Source: Gnetum montanum
Taxonomy: Eukaryota; Streptophyta; Gnetopsida; Gnetales; Gnetaceae
DNA length: 64,000 nucleotides
Direction: 5' to 3'
Assembly: GCA_015680685.1 (NCBI GenBank)
Contig: MNCI01006016.1
Span: 284,902-348,901, forward strand
The position numbers and the translations under genes were made by a program. The notes under the pieces are model-generated. The model ran no database searches, was not told where the DNA came from, and saw only the letters and a program-made list of their open reading frames with translations. Positions 20,480-31,980 of the stretch are shown piece after piece (the stretch's first letter is position 1; every line of letters starts with the position of its first letter).

Positions 20480-21640
20480 AGTTGGAAGGAGGAGATCCAA
20501 AATTATGAGTAGGGTTGTCCATCAATAGAGGTAGTATTGGTACTGGCTGTTCTAAGCTCATGGAAAGGTTTGGTTTGTTGGATGTTGATCAAAAATTTCT
20601 TATCTGGGCTCTCAGGTTTGTAAATCATCATGGCCCCTGAAGAAAAAGTTGCATAAATAATATAAGGTCCTTCCCACAGTGTTTGAAATTTAATGCGTTG
20701 TGTAATGTATGTGGGATTCTAGTACAAAACCTTATCTCCTGGTTGATATTTAACTTTCCTAATTTTCAGGCCATGATGTCGTTTATTGAAGGCCTTGTGT
20801 AATTCGTTAGATGATAGGGTAGCTAATCAGTTCTCATCTAGTAAGTTAAGGGTCATTAATCATTCTTTTTGTGCTAGATCAAGGTCAAGGTTGAGATCAC
20901 ATGCCATAGATAGTGTATGGAGTTCTACTTGAATGGGAAGTGTTGGAAGTTTCCCATACACTAACTCATAGGGAGAGTAGCCTATACGGAGTTTTCATGT
21001 TGAGAGATATGCCCAAAGAGCATCATTCAGTTTAGTGCTCCAATCTCTCCTATACTTGCTAATATTTCTTGTAAATATTTTCATAATCTCCCTATTGGTG
21101 ACCTCAACTTAACCGTTCACTTGAGGGTGGTATGGAGTAGTCAATTTGTGTTCAACCCCTAAGCATTGCATCAGCTTCCAAAAAGTTGCACCTATAAAAT
21201 GTGTGCCATTATATAAAATAATTGCACGAGGCATGCCAAACCTATTTATGATTTGTTGTTGAACAAATCGTGTAGCTATAAATGATGTACAATCCTTAAC
21301 AGCAGCTACTTCTGCTCATTTTGTATAGTCAACAACAATACCGATGTAAGCTTTTCCATTGGACATTGGTGTAATGGGCCCTATAAAATCAATTCTCCAT
21401 ATGTTGAAGGGTTCTAAAGGTTGAATCCATTGTTGTGGATCCTCCATTCTAGCAGTCATTCCCCCATCACATTGACAGCACTCACAAGATTGGACAAAAT
21501 GATGTGCATCCAAAAACAATGTAGGCCAATAATATCCTACAAGTAGGATTTTAATGGTTGTTCATCTCTCAACATAATGACCCCCACAAGGACCCTCATG
21601 AGCATCTTGGAGAACTTGTAGTTGATTATATCTAGAACGC
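20480..21640 (-). pseudogene. LTR-C integrase remnant
   Basis: The zinc-finger end and start of the catalytic core are at 21316-21519: DAHHFVQSCECCQ (the CxxC of HHCC), then PFNIWRIDFIGP (first catalytic Asp) and YIGIVVDYTK. Later blocks in other frames give the NGTHF-like segment (second Asp region altered) and the HPQ-VNGQVEVTNREI-like segment carrying the catalytic Glu near 21080-21180. The C-terminal barrel is near 20560-20800. Stops and shifts make it inactive. In intact relatives this enzyme joins element cDNA to nuclear DNA. Confidence 0.8.
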
Positions 21641-21644
21641 ACCA

Positions 21645-22330
21645 TCAAACCAAGCCATCGAGACATACTTTATAAAGTTTCCCATTGATCTCCATAAAAT
21701 ACTTGGCTCGGTGAAGGAACTGTTGTTTCTTTTTAGCGTCTAACTCTTGCGGTGTTTGTTGTGTAAGGAGATAGATGAGAATAATACTATACCAATTTAT
21801 TTCCATGGTCAATTGATTAGTTACTACACCTACAAAGAGGATTTCATCAAGGAAATGATTAGAAATTGGATACTCCTCCTCTTTGTTGTCCCATTGCAAC
21901 TGAGATAAATGATTAGCAACTACATTCTTGGTGCCTTTACAATCAATCATTGTAAGATTGAACTCTTGTAATATTATGAGCCATCGTATGATGCGAGGGC
22001 TCACCATTGGTTTATTCATTAGGAAGCTTATTGCACTATGATCCATATGCACGAATACCTTATAGCCCAAGACATAGTGCCTGAATTTTTCTAGTGTAAA
22101 CACTACAACCATTAATTCTTTCTCTGTTGTGGTGTAGTTAAGTTGTGCACCAATGATACTCCTACTTACATAGTGGATGTAATAAGGATGCTTATGGTCC
22201 TCTAATTATGTAAGTACGGCTTCTAAAGCATAGTTGAACACGTCATTCATTATGTGAAATGGTCTAGACTAGTCAAGAGCTTATAGAATGGGTGTTTCTA
22301 TGAGCTTCTATGTTAAAGTTTGGAAATCTA
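21645..22330 (-). pseudogene. LTR-C RNase H remnant
   Basis: A 155-codon open block (21645-22112) holds MVVVFTLEKFRHYVLGYKVF, HMDHSAISFLMNK, then PRIIRWLIILQEFNLTMID and KGTKNVVANHLSQL. These match the RT-linked RNase H of Athila/Tat elements (ALEKFRxYLxG, TDHxAL, RWxLLLQEFD, GxxNxVADHLSRL). The final catalytic Asp of ADH has become Asn. A more N-terminal part lies in a different frame up to about 22330. Confidence 0.85.
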
Positions 22331-22339
22331 GTTCACATT

Positions 22340-23275
22340 CCCTTGTCCATTTGAAGGGTATGTCCTTTTTTGTTAGTTCAACCAATGGTCTTGCAACCTT
22401 TGAAAAGTTCTCAATAAACCTTCTGTAGTAGCCAATGTGTCCAAGGAATGACCAGATATCTTTTATAGTTTCAGGTTGCTAAGTAATTCCTTAGATAAAT
22501 TTGATCTTTTCAGAGTCTACCTCTATCCTTGTTTGTGAAATCTTATGCCCTAATACGACACCTTCTTGGACCATTAAATGGCTTCTTTACCCGTTGAGCT
22601 TTAAATTGGTTTCTACACATTACTTTAGTACTTGCTCTAACTGGTCCAAGGCTTGATCAAAGTTCGCTCCATAAGTGGAGAAGTTGTCCATGAAGACTTC
22701 CATACCATTTCCTATCTACTAATGAAATTTCTTAGAACTAATCATTGAAACATTGCAAGGGAATTGCACAAGCCAAACAGCATCTATTTGTATGCAAATG
22801 TTCCCCAAGGACTGGTGAACATAGTCTTGGCTTGGTCTTCTAGGGCTATTTATATTTGGTTGTACCCACTGTACCCATCCACAAAACTATAGTAGCAATG
22901 CCTTGTAATGGTGTCTAAGACTTGGTCAACGAATGGCAACGGAAAGTGTTCTTTGAATGTTTCCATATCCAGTAGCCTAAAATCTATGCACACCCTCCAT
23001 TTATCTCCCTTTTTGGGCACAATAACTAAGGGACTAACCCATTCACTATCAGCAATGGGGTATATGAACCCAGCTTTTAGAAATTGTTCGATTTCTTCCT
23101 TAACCACTTACTTAAGCTTTGGGTTCAATCGCCTCTGCAGTTGTTCTTGAGGCTTCATGGAGGGGTCAATGTAAATTCTATGCTAGCATATCCTAGGATC
23201 TATTCTGGTTAACTCGAGATATGACCAAGAGAAGGCTTTTAATGATTTGTTTATCACCTTCAGTAGTCTCTCTTT
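22340..23275 (-). pseudogene. LTR-C reverse transcriptase remnant
   Basis: The N-terminal fingers are open at 22850-23107: EEIEQFLKAGFIYPIADSEW, VSPLVIVPKKGDKWRVCIDF, then HFPLPFVDQVLD and YSFVDGYSGYNQI. The palm continues in other frames through a LCNSLAMFQ-like block and the FMDNFSTYG equivalent near 22670, where LTR-D keeps FMDDFSTYG. Broken by stops. This motif set separates it from the chromovirus RTs of LTR-A and LTR-E. Confidence 0.87.
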
Positions 23276-23548
23276 CTATTGAGGAGTGAGCTTTGCATTA
23301 ATAATTATCGATTTTCCATTCTTGAGAAATGTGTACTCCATACCGGTGTGCAATGGTTTTAACTCAAGAGGCTCCTGCTTAAACTTATCAAGGATTTCCA
23401 ACTTCCCATAGTTGATATTTTCAATGTCAAGACTTGGAAGTTGGCGATGGACTTGCCCTGATGTGTCTATGCTATCGATATAAGTGCTAGTCAAACCCTC
23501 AGTTGGTTCCATGCATATAGTTGAACTACTCTCTTGATCAGCTATCAA
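23276..23548 (-). pseudogene. LTR-C protease-RT linker
   Basis: A 90-codon open block containing KQEPLELKPLHTGMEYTFL and IIINAKLTPQ. It corresponds to the ELKPLPxHLxYAFL...VIIxxxL segment just before RT in Athila/Tat polyproteins. A matching segment is at about 38110-38432 in LTR-D. Confidence 0.75.
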
Positions 23549-23644
23549 CCACTAGGTGCCTTCTTGTCTTGTGGCTGTTGCATACAGGCATCTTTGTATA
23601 TTAGTCACTTGTGCACACTGATTACATGCAAGCAATGCTAAACA

Positions 23645-24298
23645 TTATACAAACCATGCCTTCTTCATGCAATTACACCCTATGCCACTGTATGCGATGC
23701 ATGGAAATTTCTTATTCTCAATCTTCCCAAACATGTTTTCCTTTGATATTTTTAGGAAAAGATCGCAGATTCCTAGGCATGTGTCAATTGTGCTTAGCCA
23801 TGCTCTTCCTATTATGATTAGGAAGTCTCGCTTACAATTGTTCACTTGAATCACTAGGAAGTTAGCTGGATACAACCACCCACAAATAGTGGTGAAAATG
23901 TCCTCCACTAGCCCTAATGGGACAGTGATGGATTGGTCAGCCAACTCTAACCGAATGTTACTCTTTTTTAGTGGAGGTAGGTTCTAGGCTTTGTACATTT
24001 CTAGAGAGATTAGGTTGACACCAAAACCTGAATCCAATAGAGCCTTGCACGGTTCATTCCCAATGATTTGTAATTATATAAGAGGACTTTCAAGATCAGA
24101 AAATTTCCTAGGAAGATGTCCGGCCTTAATCCAATTGGTGATAGCATGAGTTAACATGATCGTATGTGTTGGGCGCAATGTTTGGCCTGAAGGGAGTTTC
24201 AAAGTTTTGATTGGTAATGAGGCATCTAAAGGATTAGCCACTTGTGGTTGCAAGGGCTTAGTTGGAATGTTGGTTTTGAAGAAAGGTCTTTTCTTCAT
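23645..24298 (-). pseudogene. LTR-C aspartic protease remnant
   Basis: The minus strand contains EPCKALLDSGFGVNLISLEM, the retropepsin active-site segment with DSG in place of the commoner DTG. About 60 residues on is a flap/C-terminal block RDFLIIIGRAWLSTIDTC (usual I-I-L-GRPWL). The leading frame (24074-24298) has THTIMLTHAITNWIKAGHLP. One stop separates the two halves. The protease would cut the gag-pol polyprotein in the particle. Confidence 0.8.
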
Positions 24299-24299
24299 G

Positions 24300-26300
24300 C
24301 GGTTATCAAAACCAATAGTAGATTGAGAGTTAACAGCCCTTGTAGTGTTACGTTGCTATGGCTAGGCAGGGAATTCACCCTGCATAGCTAGAGTAGGTGG
24401 TAATGGAAATATGGGTGGAAGAGGTGCAACCGGATGGGAAGGATAGTATGTCTATGGAACATCACCCCTAGGAGAAGGAATCCTATAGACTCAAGGGCTT
24501 GGTAGTGAGGTTGAGGAGTGAAATGACCAGTAGAGTCACGTGGAGAGATTGGCTACTGCACATATTATCCATATGGGTCAAGTTGCTAGTAAAGATATTG
24601 TTGTCGTGGTGTTGGCATTCTCCATGATTGTAGGTATTTCCACTATTGATACTACTCGATTAGTTGTGGTGGAATTTCACTTAGATAATATGTTAAGGGT
24701 TGGTGGAACTACCTTGGGTTACCTTGAGGATAAGGTAACCTTCGAGGTGTTTACCTTTTGTTTAATCGTGGGTTGAGTGCATACACCTCAAACTCCTGTA
24801 GATGTGAGCTTACAGGGCAACATCCCTTAGGATGGTCATATTAGCATATCTTGCATCCACTATCATTATCTGTATCTGAATCCACAACCTCTTTGATGAT
24901 GGCAACTTTTTCCTTACCCTTGTTACGTGTATATTCTACTTCTCTCTTTTTTTTCTTTTCCCATTCACCACCTTGCTCTCTAGACTCCTCTACTATTTTG
25001 AGAATGGTTTGAAATTTATCATCTAGGGAGTCCAACATTTGGTCCATTTTTGCTGATACTTCTGATGCAAGTTTTTGAATGGGCAAATTTTTCCTATTCA
25101 CCATTTCTTCGAGTGGTGACTCTTCTTCATCCTCACAAAATCTTACTCTCTTCTTTCATAGGGAAGGATCTCTGTTATACTCCTTCACACTTTCTCTTTT
25201 CTGTAATCCACCTTCCTCTTTAGCAACTTGCTCCAATAATCTTTGTACTTGATGGATCCTAAGCTCATATAGTCTTCCTTGAGCATAAGTCCCAAGGGTT
25301 CTTTGTGTTTCATGCCTAAGCCCATCTACAAGATGGTGTAGTTGATCCCTCGGTGAATAACCATGGCTAGAACAACAATGTAACAATGCATAATATCATC
25401 CCATAGTAGCATCCAAGGGTTCATGTCCTCGTTTCCAACCTTGGATTTGCTTTCGTAGGTTGGACACTTGGGAGTACGTTTGGTACTTATCGTTAAACAA
25501 TTCTAACATGGTACTCCACCTACAAATGGATTCCGATTCTAAGAAACAATACCAACTTTTTGCTTCTTTGATTAGCATCCATGGAAACAACTTTAACTTT
25601 TGCCATTCATTTTCTATGTTTTGTAAGGCACATGCATCATGAAATGCTTGTAAATGATTTTGAGGATCAGTGTTGTATCCCCCTTCAAATCGTGGAATAT
25701 TGTTCATGTCTAATCTCTTGATCCTACTATCCTTTTGGTGCCTTGTTGGGATCCTAACAACCTCAATTATTTCTAACATACTTTGAGTAGTAAGTAGGGG
25801 TTCATCATGATCGTCTCATCTATGGTGTCTATGATACCCATGTTGTTCCCTAGTCTCCCTTCTTTCATGGTGTGTTTTTCTAAAGTGCCCTCATCCCCTT
25901 TCTTGAGTATTTTGTCTATGACTCCCATTTCACCTACCCTTACCCTCATGATCTTTTTCTTTGTGACTACATCTAGATCCTGAAGGAGAGGGTGAAGGAG
26001 ATGATGAAGGTGAAGAAGAAGGAGGACCATCACCATGTTAGTGCTTACTTACTTCTCTTCAGTGGTTGCGGCCTTGATCGCAGTTATAATCGGAATGTCC
26101 ATCTTTGTCATGTGTTTGTGTCCCTTTTTTAGACCCTTTATGTCTATCGGTATCAGAATCTGGGTTATGGATAGTTGAGTAAAGATTCTGATACAAAACC
26201 CCTTGACCGAAGTCAACGGGAGGAACATCATTGTGTGGGTGACTACCTGAGGTAGGTTAACCACCCTCATTTTTGCTCAAGACATGTGGGACATTCTGAG
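24300..26300 (-). pseudogene. LTR-C gag remnant
   Basis: The capsid-like domain is at 25396-25779 (NNIPRFEGGYNTDPQNHLQA, IENEWQKLKLFP, then KYQTYSQVSNLRKQIQGWKR). It continues at 25156-25386 (DQLHHLVDGLRHETQRTLG, arginine-rich). Next, 24841-25104 has a coiled-coil-like stretch and DNDSGCKIC followed by a stop and YDHPKGCCP. The C-terminal part to 24300 is rich in P, Y and Q. The N-terminal 25773-26270 is low-complexity. The Cys/His signature is C-x2-C-x3-H-x3-C, shorter than the common CCHC knuckle. Confidence 0.82.
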
Positions 26301-26811
26301 ACAACTTTTCCTTCATAGATTCATGATGTCTCTCCTGTTATAAATCCCTTTAACACTATGCCTCCATGGGTTCATACTCCCTCGAGTCATGATCATGCAC
26401 AACATACTCTACCTGTAAGTGTTGTATACCAATCCATGTGAGATCATGAAGAAGCATACTTGCGACTAAGCAATTGGGAGGTAACACTATGTTACCTTCT
26501 AAATCTCACCAATGTAGTTGTTCATCCTGGTGGAGGATAAAGGTAAATTTTGGTATATACTCATCGGGATGAACATATACCACATGAAACTGTTGAGGAA
26601 CTAGTAGATTATCATGTGTACTATGCCTCCGATTGTTCCCTATATTAGACCTAGGTGGTGAAACACTTTTGTATGAAGAAGGAGATATGATTGTCTATTC
26701 AGTGTGCAATGTATTATATATTATTAAATTTTTTTCTTATAACCAACCCTAAGGTTTGTTCCAATGATGAGAAAGATTTCCTAAGTTCTAATTAGTGCAC
26801 AAACAACAAAG
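26300..26811 (-). other. LTR-C leader between primer site and gag
   Basis: About 500 bp without a supported frame, aligned with LTR-D 41100-41615. It contains the expected untranslated leader and possibly the gag start; which ATG was used cannot be decided. Confidence 0.5.
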
Positions 26812-26829
26812 TCCCTGGCAATGGTGCCA
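26812..26829 (-). other. LTR-C primer-binding site (tRNA-Asp type)
   Basis: The minus strand reads TGGCACCATTGCCAGGGA, one base after the LTR end CTCATCA. It matches the complement of the plant tRNA-Asp 3' end (TGGCGCCGTTGCCGGGGA) at 15 of 18 positions. Confidence 0.8.
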
Positions 26830-26830
26830 A

Positions 26831-27657
26831 TGATGAGTGACGAGGTATCCCTATGCTCAACCAAAGGAATACAAGCATCCACGCACGATTCAATCGAATT
26901 CCAGGGACTAAGTGCTTATGTGTCTTTGTGGAATAAGGATGGGTTGATCAATCATTGTCTTCCCAAGCTTACTTGTATAGCACGTTTGTATGGTTAAGTA
27001 AACTTAAGGTACATGATTTTTGTAGTTTTTATGTTTTTATGTCCTAGTGCTACAAAGGGAGGAGAGAGATAACTAAGTAACTAATTTTAATTTAACTACT
27101 TAACTATGCTTTAACTAGTCCTAACACCAACATCCGTTCTTACTTGCCATACACATCCTAAACCAGTGCAACACTACTGGGATTACCAAACGCTAATTGT
27201 TACTAGGTTACCAAGCATTACACGCATGCTTAAAGTGATCATATTGAGTGTGGTTACTTAGGAGAGTTGTAGGGAGAGAGAGAGAGAGAACATTAATTAA
27301 CTAAGAAAAGCATTAAGTAACAGTAATTAACATTAATTAATCTATTCTGAATGTTGCAAGGTTTATCACAAAGTTCATCTTTATTACTGTACACAAGGTG
27401 TGCTCAAGTACACAATGCTCGAATAAAGATCCGTTCACTTTATGACTCCCACTGTGGGCACTCAGAAATAATTCTATCTTTGGAAAGGGAAAAAGGCAAG
27501 AGTTTGGGTAAAGGACTAAGACTAACTATGCAAACCAAGTGCACCCACCTCTTATTTATAGGCAACGAGGCAAACCCCAATATCGCGTACGTGATATCGC
27601 TTGGAAGGCTCCAATATCGTGTACCCGATATCACAGATGCAATATCATGGCTTATCA
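26831..27657 (-). repeat. LTR-C 5' LTR
   Basis: 827 bp, with TATAAATAA at 27552-27560 (minus). Its U3 array has five units starting at 27579, 27593, 27613, 27627 and 27641 (three AATATC, two GATATC), two fewer than the 3' LTR. That accounts for nearly all of the length difference. Confidence 0.93.
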
Positions 27658-29190
27658 ATGATAATAGAATTTGATATAGTAAAACCTTTTGCAAAAGAAT
27701 CCAATTTAAAAAATGAGTATCTTTCCAATAATCACTACCTCTAAGCGTATTCATCTAAATACACTTATGAAAAAAGGCCTTCCAAGGCTCACCACCAAAT
27801 AAGCATTTAACCACCCACTTTGTACATAAAACAATACCCTGCATATAACAATTCATTAATTCTAATCCACCATCCTCTTTGTGAGAAGTCTAAATGTCCC
27901 ATGTAACATGACAAAATCCTTTTCCAGAATGGGTATTACTCCCAAGGAAATTTCACACATGAAAAATACTAGGAGTCCAACATGATGAAGGGTAACTTGA
28001 ATGATATACTTACAAACAATAAACTTACCAATCGTTAAAATCTTTTTTTCCTTCCACTTAAGAAGTTTTTGTTCAATTTTCTTCTTTATAACATTCCAAA
28101 AAGTTTTTAAACATCCAAGAAAGGAAAAAGAAATCCCTAACAATTTGAAAACATCTAAATTTTCTAGAAAATGCCAAGATTTAGACAAAGTCCATTCTTG
28201 AACATCCTTACAAAAGATATAAGATTTGAACCAATTAATTTGAGATCCTAAAAAGTTTATAATATTGATCAACATGATATAAAATACGATCTATAATAGC
28301 TTTATTATTTTTTATCATAAAAAATAAGTTATCTACAAAATGCATATTTAATAAAGTAGGAGATAGAGGGCAACCGCCTAACTGAGTATTCAAGCTTAGA
28401 ACTATTAGTAATGTCAACATTTGTAGCCATATGTACATTAGCATATGAAAAGAGAGTCTCCACCATCCTAAATAAATTTTTCTTAAAATCATATTTGTGA
28501 AGACAAGTAATAATAAACTACCATTCAATTTTATCATATGCTTTAGTATAATCAAGGTTCAAAAAAATAGTCTTGATTGGAATCCTTAGCCCACTACATA
28601 CCCTTCCAAGCTACAACAACATTATCCATAATCTATCTACCTTTAACAAAGCTAGTTTGCACTAGAGTAAATAACTAAGGAATAATTGATTTTAATCTTT
28701 TAGAGAGACATTTAGCCAAAATTTTATAAACAAAATTTAGAAGAGTAATCGAGCACCAATTACCAATGTGGAAAAGATCACCTTATTTAGGAATAAGTCT
28801 AATGACTGCTCTACTTGGCTCTTGATCAAGAGAACATTGTTCAATGACTTCTACGAAAACACAATAATGGTCCAAACCAACAACATCCTAATGATTTTTA
28901 AAAAAATTAATAGAAACTCCATCAAAACCTAGAGCTTTATCATTGGCCAAGTTAAGCATTGCATCTTTAATTTTAGCAAGAGAGATATCTTATTCAAGAA
29001 GATGGTTGTGACTACTATGAATAATATTAGGTAAATGATTATAATTATAGAGAAAATTCTCATGATCAAAATCCTCTACAACAAATATATGTTCAAAATA
29101 TATTTCAAAAAAACCACTAATAATGAGAGGATTAGAACTAATTTGATCATCAATTATGAAAATAAAATTTTTATTTACATCCACTAAGAC
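27658..29190 (-). pseudogene. LINE-1 reverse transcriptase remnant (5' part of the split LINE)
   Basis: A non-LTR RT on the minus strand. Reading 5' to 3': about 29184-28560 has ISLAKIKDAMLNLANDKALG followed by FDGVSINFFK, then AVIRLIPK, FVYKILAKCLSKRL and FVKGR. These are the RT blocks of plant L1-like elements (KAPGPDG, LIPK, YKIxxKxLxxRL, FxxGR). 28235-28555 has QLGGCPLSPTLLN (usual QGCPLSP) and FVDNLFF (usual FADDxxF). 27862-28275 has the thumb (QKLLKWKEKKILTIGKFIV). The element is cut by LTR-C after the thumb and continues at 17704. Stops throughout. Confidence 0.87.
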
Positions 29191-29339
29191 CCTTGGAATT
29201 TATTGGACCAATTTCAGAATTTCTTCTAGAGAACTTTTATTTTTTACTTTATAACTCAATGCTACCTAGTGGAATTGGACCTATGACCAATGGCTACCAA
29301 GTCAAAACTATTACCACTAAGCTAACACCTCACATTATT
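29176..29339 (-). repeat. tRNA-derived SINE-like repeat, copy 3
   Basis: The minus strand has AGGTGTTAGCTTAGTGGTAA (A-box-like) and ATAGGTCCAATTCCACTAGG (B-box-like), then about 80 bp of body. The whole 160 bp aligns with copy 5 at 31981-32142. The body part overlaps the end of the LINE-1 frame, so the boundary is uncertain. Confidence 0.5.
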
Positions 29340-29449
29340 TATCAACATTATTGTAGTCTTTTTTTCCATTGTGGAGGTGAGGGAAGTGAAGGGCACATGA
29401 GGCAATGTTGAAACATATTTCATTCTTTGAACCAAAAGTAGATTTTAGG

Positions 29450-31602
29450 GGGAGTGGGTGGGGTGGGGGGGTGATGGATCCAAAAAAAAGAATAATAATA
29501 TTAAAATAATTAGAGTATATTAGATCATCAAAGAGAGAGTCTAAAGAAAAAGCCCAATGATTTTGGAGATGCCTATTCAAGTTTTCATCCTTACAACCAA
29601 TCCTTAAAAAACCTTCCCTTTGGGAAAGGAAAAGGATAAGGCCTTACCCTTATTCAACAGTGCCCTCATAGGTTTTTACTTCTTACTAAAGGATTTTTTT
29701 ATAAAAGGAAGGAGAAAAATCTGTCTAAAAAAATACATCAATTAGAGATAAAGAACAAATAGCAAAAAAAGTTGAAAGTTTCCCATCTTTAAGCCTCTAA
29801 TACAAAAAGAAATTAATACTATGGAAAACAAATTAACTATTCAACTTTCACTAGGAAAAAAATTAATACTATGGAAAAAAAGGATACATCAATGAGGGAT
29901 AAAGAACAAATAATAACAAAAGCTGAAAGCGTCTCATATTTAAGCCTCCAACACAAAGAGAAATTAATATAATGGAAAATAAATTAATAGTTCATCTTTC
30001 ACTACTTGAATTTATAGCTAAAAAGCAACATCTTTTAAAATATGGTATTTGACACCTGAAGAAATATCATAGTTATGCTCTTGTTGTTGGAAACTAACTG
30101 CTAATACTATGGAAAATAAATTAATTGTTCAGATTTCACTACTTGAAATTATAGCTGAAAAGAAACATCTTTTGGAAAATGGTATTTCACACCTAAAGAA
30201 AGGTTATCGTTATGCTCTTGCTACTAGAAAATAACCACACATCGAAGCTTCCAAATAGAGTAGAGAATAATGGATTGAAGATAATTCCAAATACTTAAAA
30301 AAAATGAAGTAAACAAAATATGTTGATCGCCAAGAATGACTTCATTGATGCTTGGTTGAAAGTTGTAACAAATTTTAGATGTTCATTTCCAAGCATATTA
30401 AGCAATAGTACATTAAAAAAACATGAGAAAATGAGTCTTCACTTCTACAAAGAGGACAATAAGGAGAAACATTTCCTATATGTTTAAGACGAGTACTAAT
30501 AGAAAGACCTTGATGAATAAGGCACCATAAAAAATATGAATTTTAGGAAATGTAGAAGCTCTCCAAATATCTTTTATTTTCCTCATCCAAAGGTGTGATG
30601 ATAATTGCATTTTCTAGGCCTTATTAAATTTTTTATAAATAAAGCCTTCTCTGTAATAATCTCGTAAGAAACTTTCAAATTAAAAGAAAAAACATATTTG
30701 TCATCCTTCCAAAAAGTATCTAGAAAAGTGTAATGCAAATTATTGTCAACTTTAAATAAACTCTCAAGATTAAGAATTAAATTTTCAAAATACTTTTCAC
30801 TTACTATTCAAACCATAAAGGTTAGAAGCTTCATTCCAAGTAATTTATCCATCATGCATACGCAAACAAAAAACTATAGTGATACCAAATCTACTCCAAG
30901 TGGTACATAATCTAGATACATTAGTAGCCCAAACTCCTTCATTGAAAGGAAGCCACCATGGACTAATTTTCTTAAACATATCTTTTCAAATTGTAATATG
31001 ATTGTAACTCCAGTATTTACTAAACTTGCACCATGTTTTTCAAATTTATTTGAGAATTGAAGGACTAGGAATAAAAATGACCTGAGGAAAAAGAATATAG
31101 TGAGGAAAGTTATTAGAAGACCAACTATTATCATTCTTAGGTTTTCCTTGCATAAGTTTGGTTTCTAAAAAAAGAATCCAAACATCATCTTCCTTAATGC
31201 ACTTTGCAATCATTTTTCTACAAAAGAAAGACCTTGGTTATAACAATTACTAAGGCCAAGTCCTCCATCTTTCTTACTACTAGTGCAAATATCCCAAGAA
31301 ACTTTAGAAAAACCTTTTTCATTTACTTAATAGACCAAAGAAATTGATAGATAATATAATCAATTCTTGCATAAAAAGGTTTACAATGAGCCTAACAACA
31401 AGAGTAATAAACATAAGTTGATTGAAGCATTTTTTTTTTTAATAACAAAAAATTTACTAGTAAGGGTGAGCTTGTTTTCTTTCCATTTATTAAGCTTCTT
31501 TTAAATTTTATCAACTACATAATTCTCCAAAATAGTAATATTAGGCTCAAAAGAAAAGGGTATTCCTAAAATTTTAAAGATAATCTTTTTTTCAAGATTT
31601 TC
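29450..31602 (-). mobile_element. LINE-2 fragment (3' part)
   Basis: A second degenerate LINE on the minus strand. Near 31480-31540 it reads KLNKWKENKLTLTSKFFVI, the RT thumb block also seen in LINE-1. 30874-31134 is linker sequence. Near 30600-30400 it has the zf-RVT region (GLSISTRLKHIGNVSPYCPL, then CRSEDSFSHVFL). From about 30340 to 29560 there is AT-rich 3' UTR, matching 47940-48743. Internally repeated AT-rich 3' segments are visible (AGAAATTAATA... near 29810, 29860 and 29960). It runs into the assembly gap. Confidence 0.75.
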
Positions 31603-31760
31603 NNNNNNNNNNNNNNNNNNNNNNNNNNNNNNNNNNNNNNNNNNNNNNNNNNNNNNNNNNNNNNNNNNNNNNNNNNNNNNNNNNNNNNNNNNNNNNNNNN
31701 NNNNNNNNNNNNNNNNNNNNNNNNNNNNNNNNNNNNNNNNNNNNNNNNNNNNNNNNNNNN
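31603..31760. other. Assembly gap (158 N)
   Basis: A run of 158 N inside LINE-2. Frames crossing it are meaningless. Confidence 0.99.
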
Positions 31761-31874
31761 CCTCCCAATAACCACAAGTAGATGACTATATGTACCTCAA
31801 AACATATAGCCAACAATAAACTTTCATAGAACTCATGCAAAACTTTTATTTTTTCAAAGGAAGAGGAAAGGATA

Positions 31875-31960
31875 GAGGTGTTGTCAAAATTGAAACTCTA
31901 GTGGTAAGACTCTTAATTTGAAAACTCCAAGTTATGAGCTTGATTTTAGCGAGTAATATG
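31875..31960 (+). repeat. tRNA-derived SINE-like repeat, copy 4
   Basis: The plus strand has CTCTAGTGGTAAGACTC and, about 30 bp on, AAGTTATGAGCTTGATTTTAG. It is the same head as the other copies but in the opposite orientation to copy 5, which lies 90 bp away. Confidence 0.45.
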
Positions 31961-31980
31961 AAACCTGAAACTAAAATTTT

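Larger units (their letters stand above)
17705..27657 (-). mobile_element. LTR-C, Athila-like Ty3/gypsy retrotransposon
   Basis: LTRs at 17705-18557 and 26831-27657 with TGATGAG...CTCATCA ends, and a perfect 5-bp duplication ATGAT (17700-17704 and 27658-27662). A tRNA-Asp-type primer site lies inside the right LTR. On the minus strand it encodes gag, protease, RT, RNase H and integrase in order, then about 1.9 kb of non-coding sequence before the 3' LTR. RT wording (YPIADSEWVSPLVIVPKKG, FPLPFVDQVLD) and the tRNA-Asp primer fit the Athila lineage. Coding parts have scattered stops. The LTRs are alike except for scattered changes and a 28-bp difference in array copy number, so it is probably the youngest insertion in the window. 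Confidence 0.93.

Noticed and set aside
31566-31840. Two minus-strand frames across the N gap
   Set aside because: Most of their length is N; no protein can be inferred.
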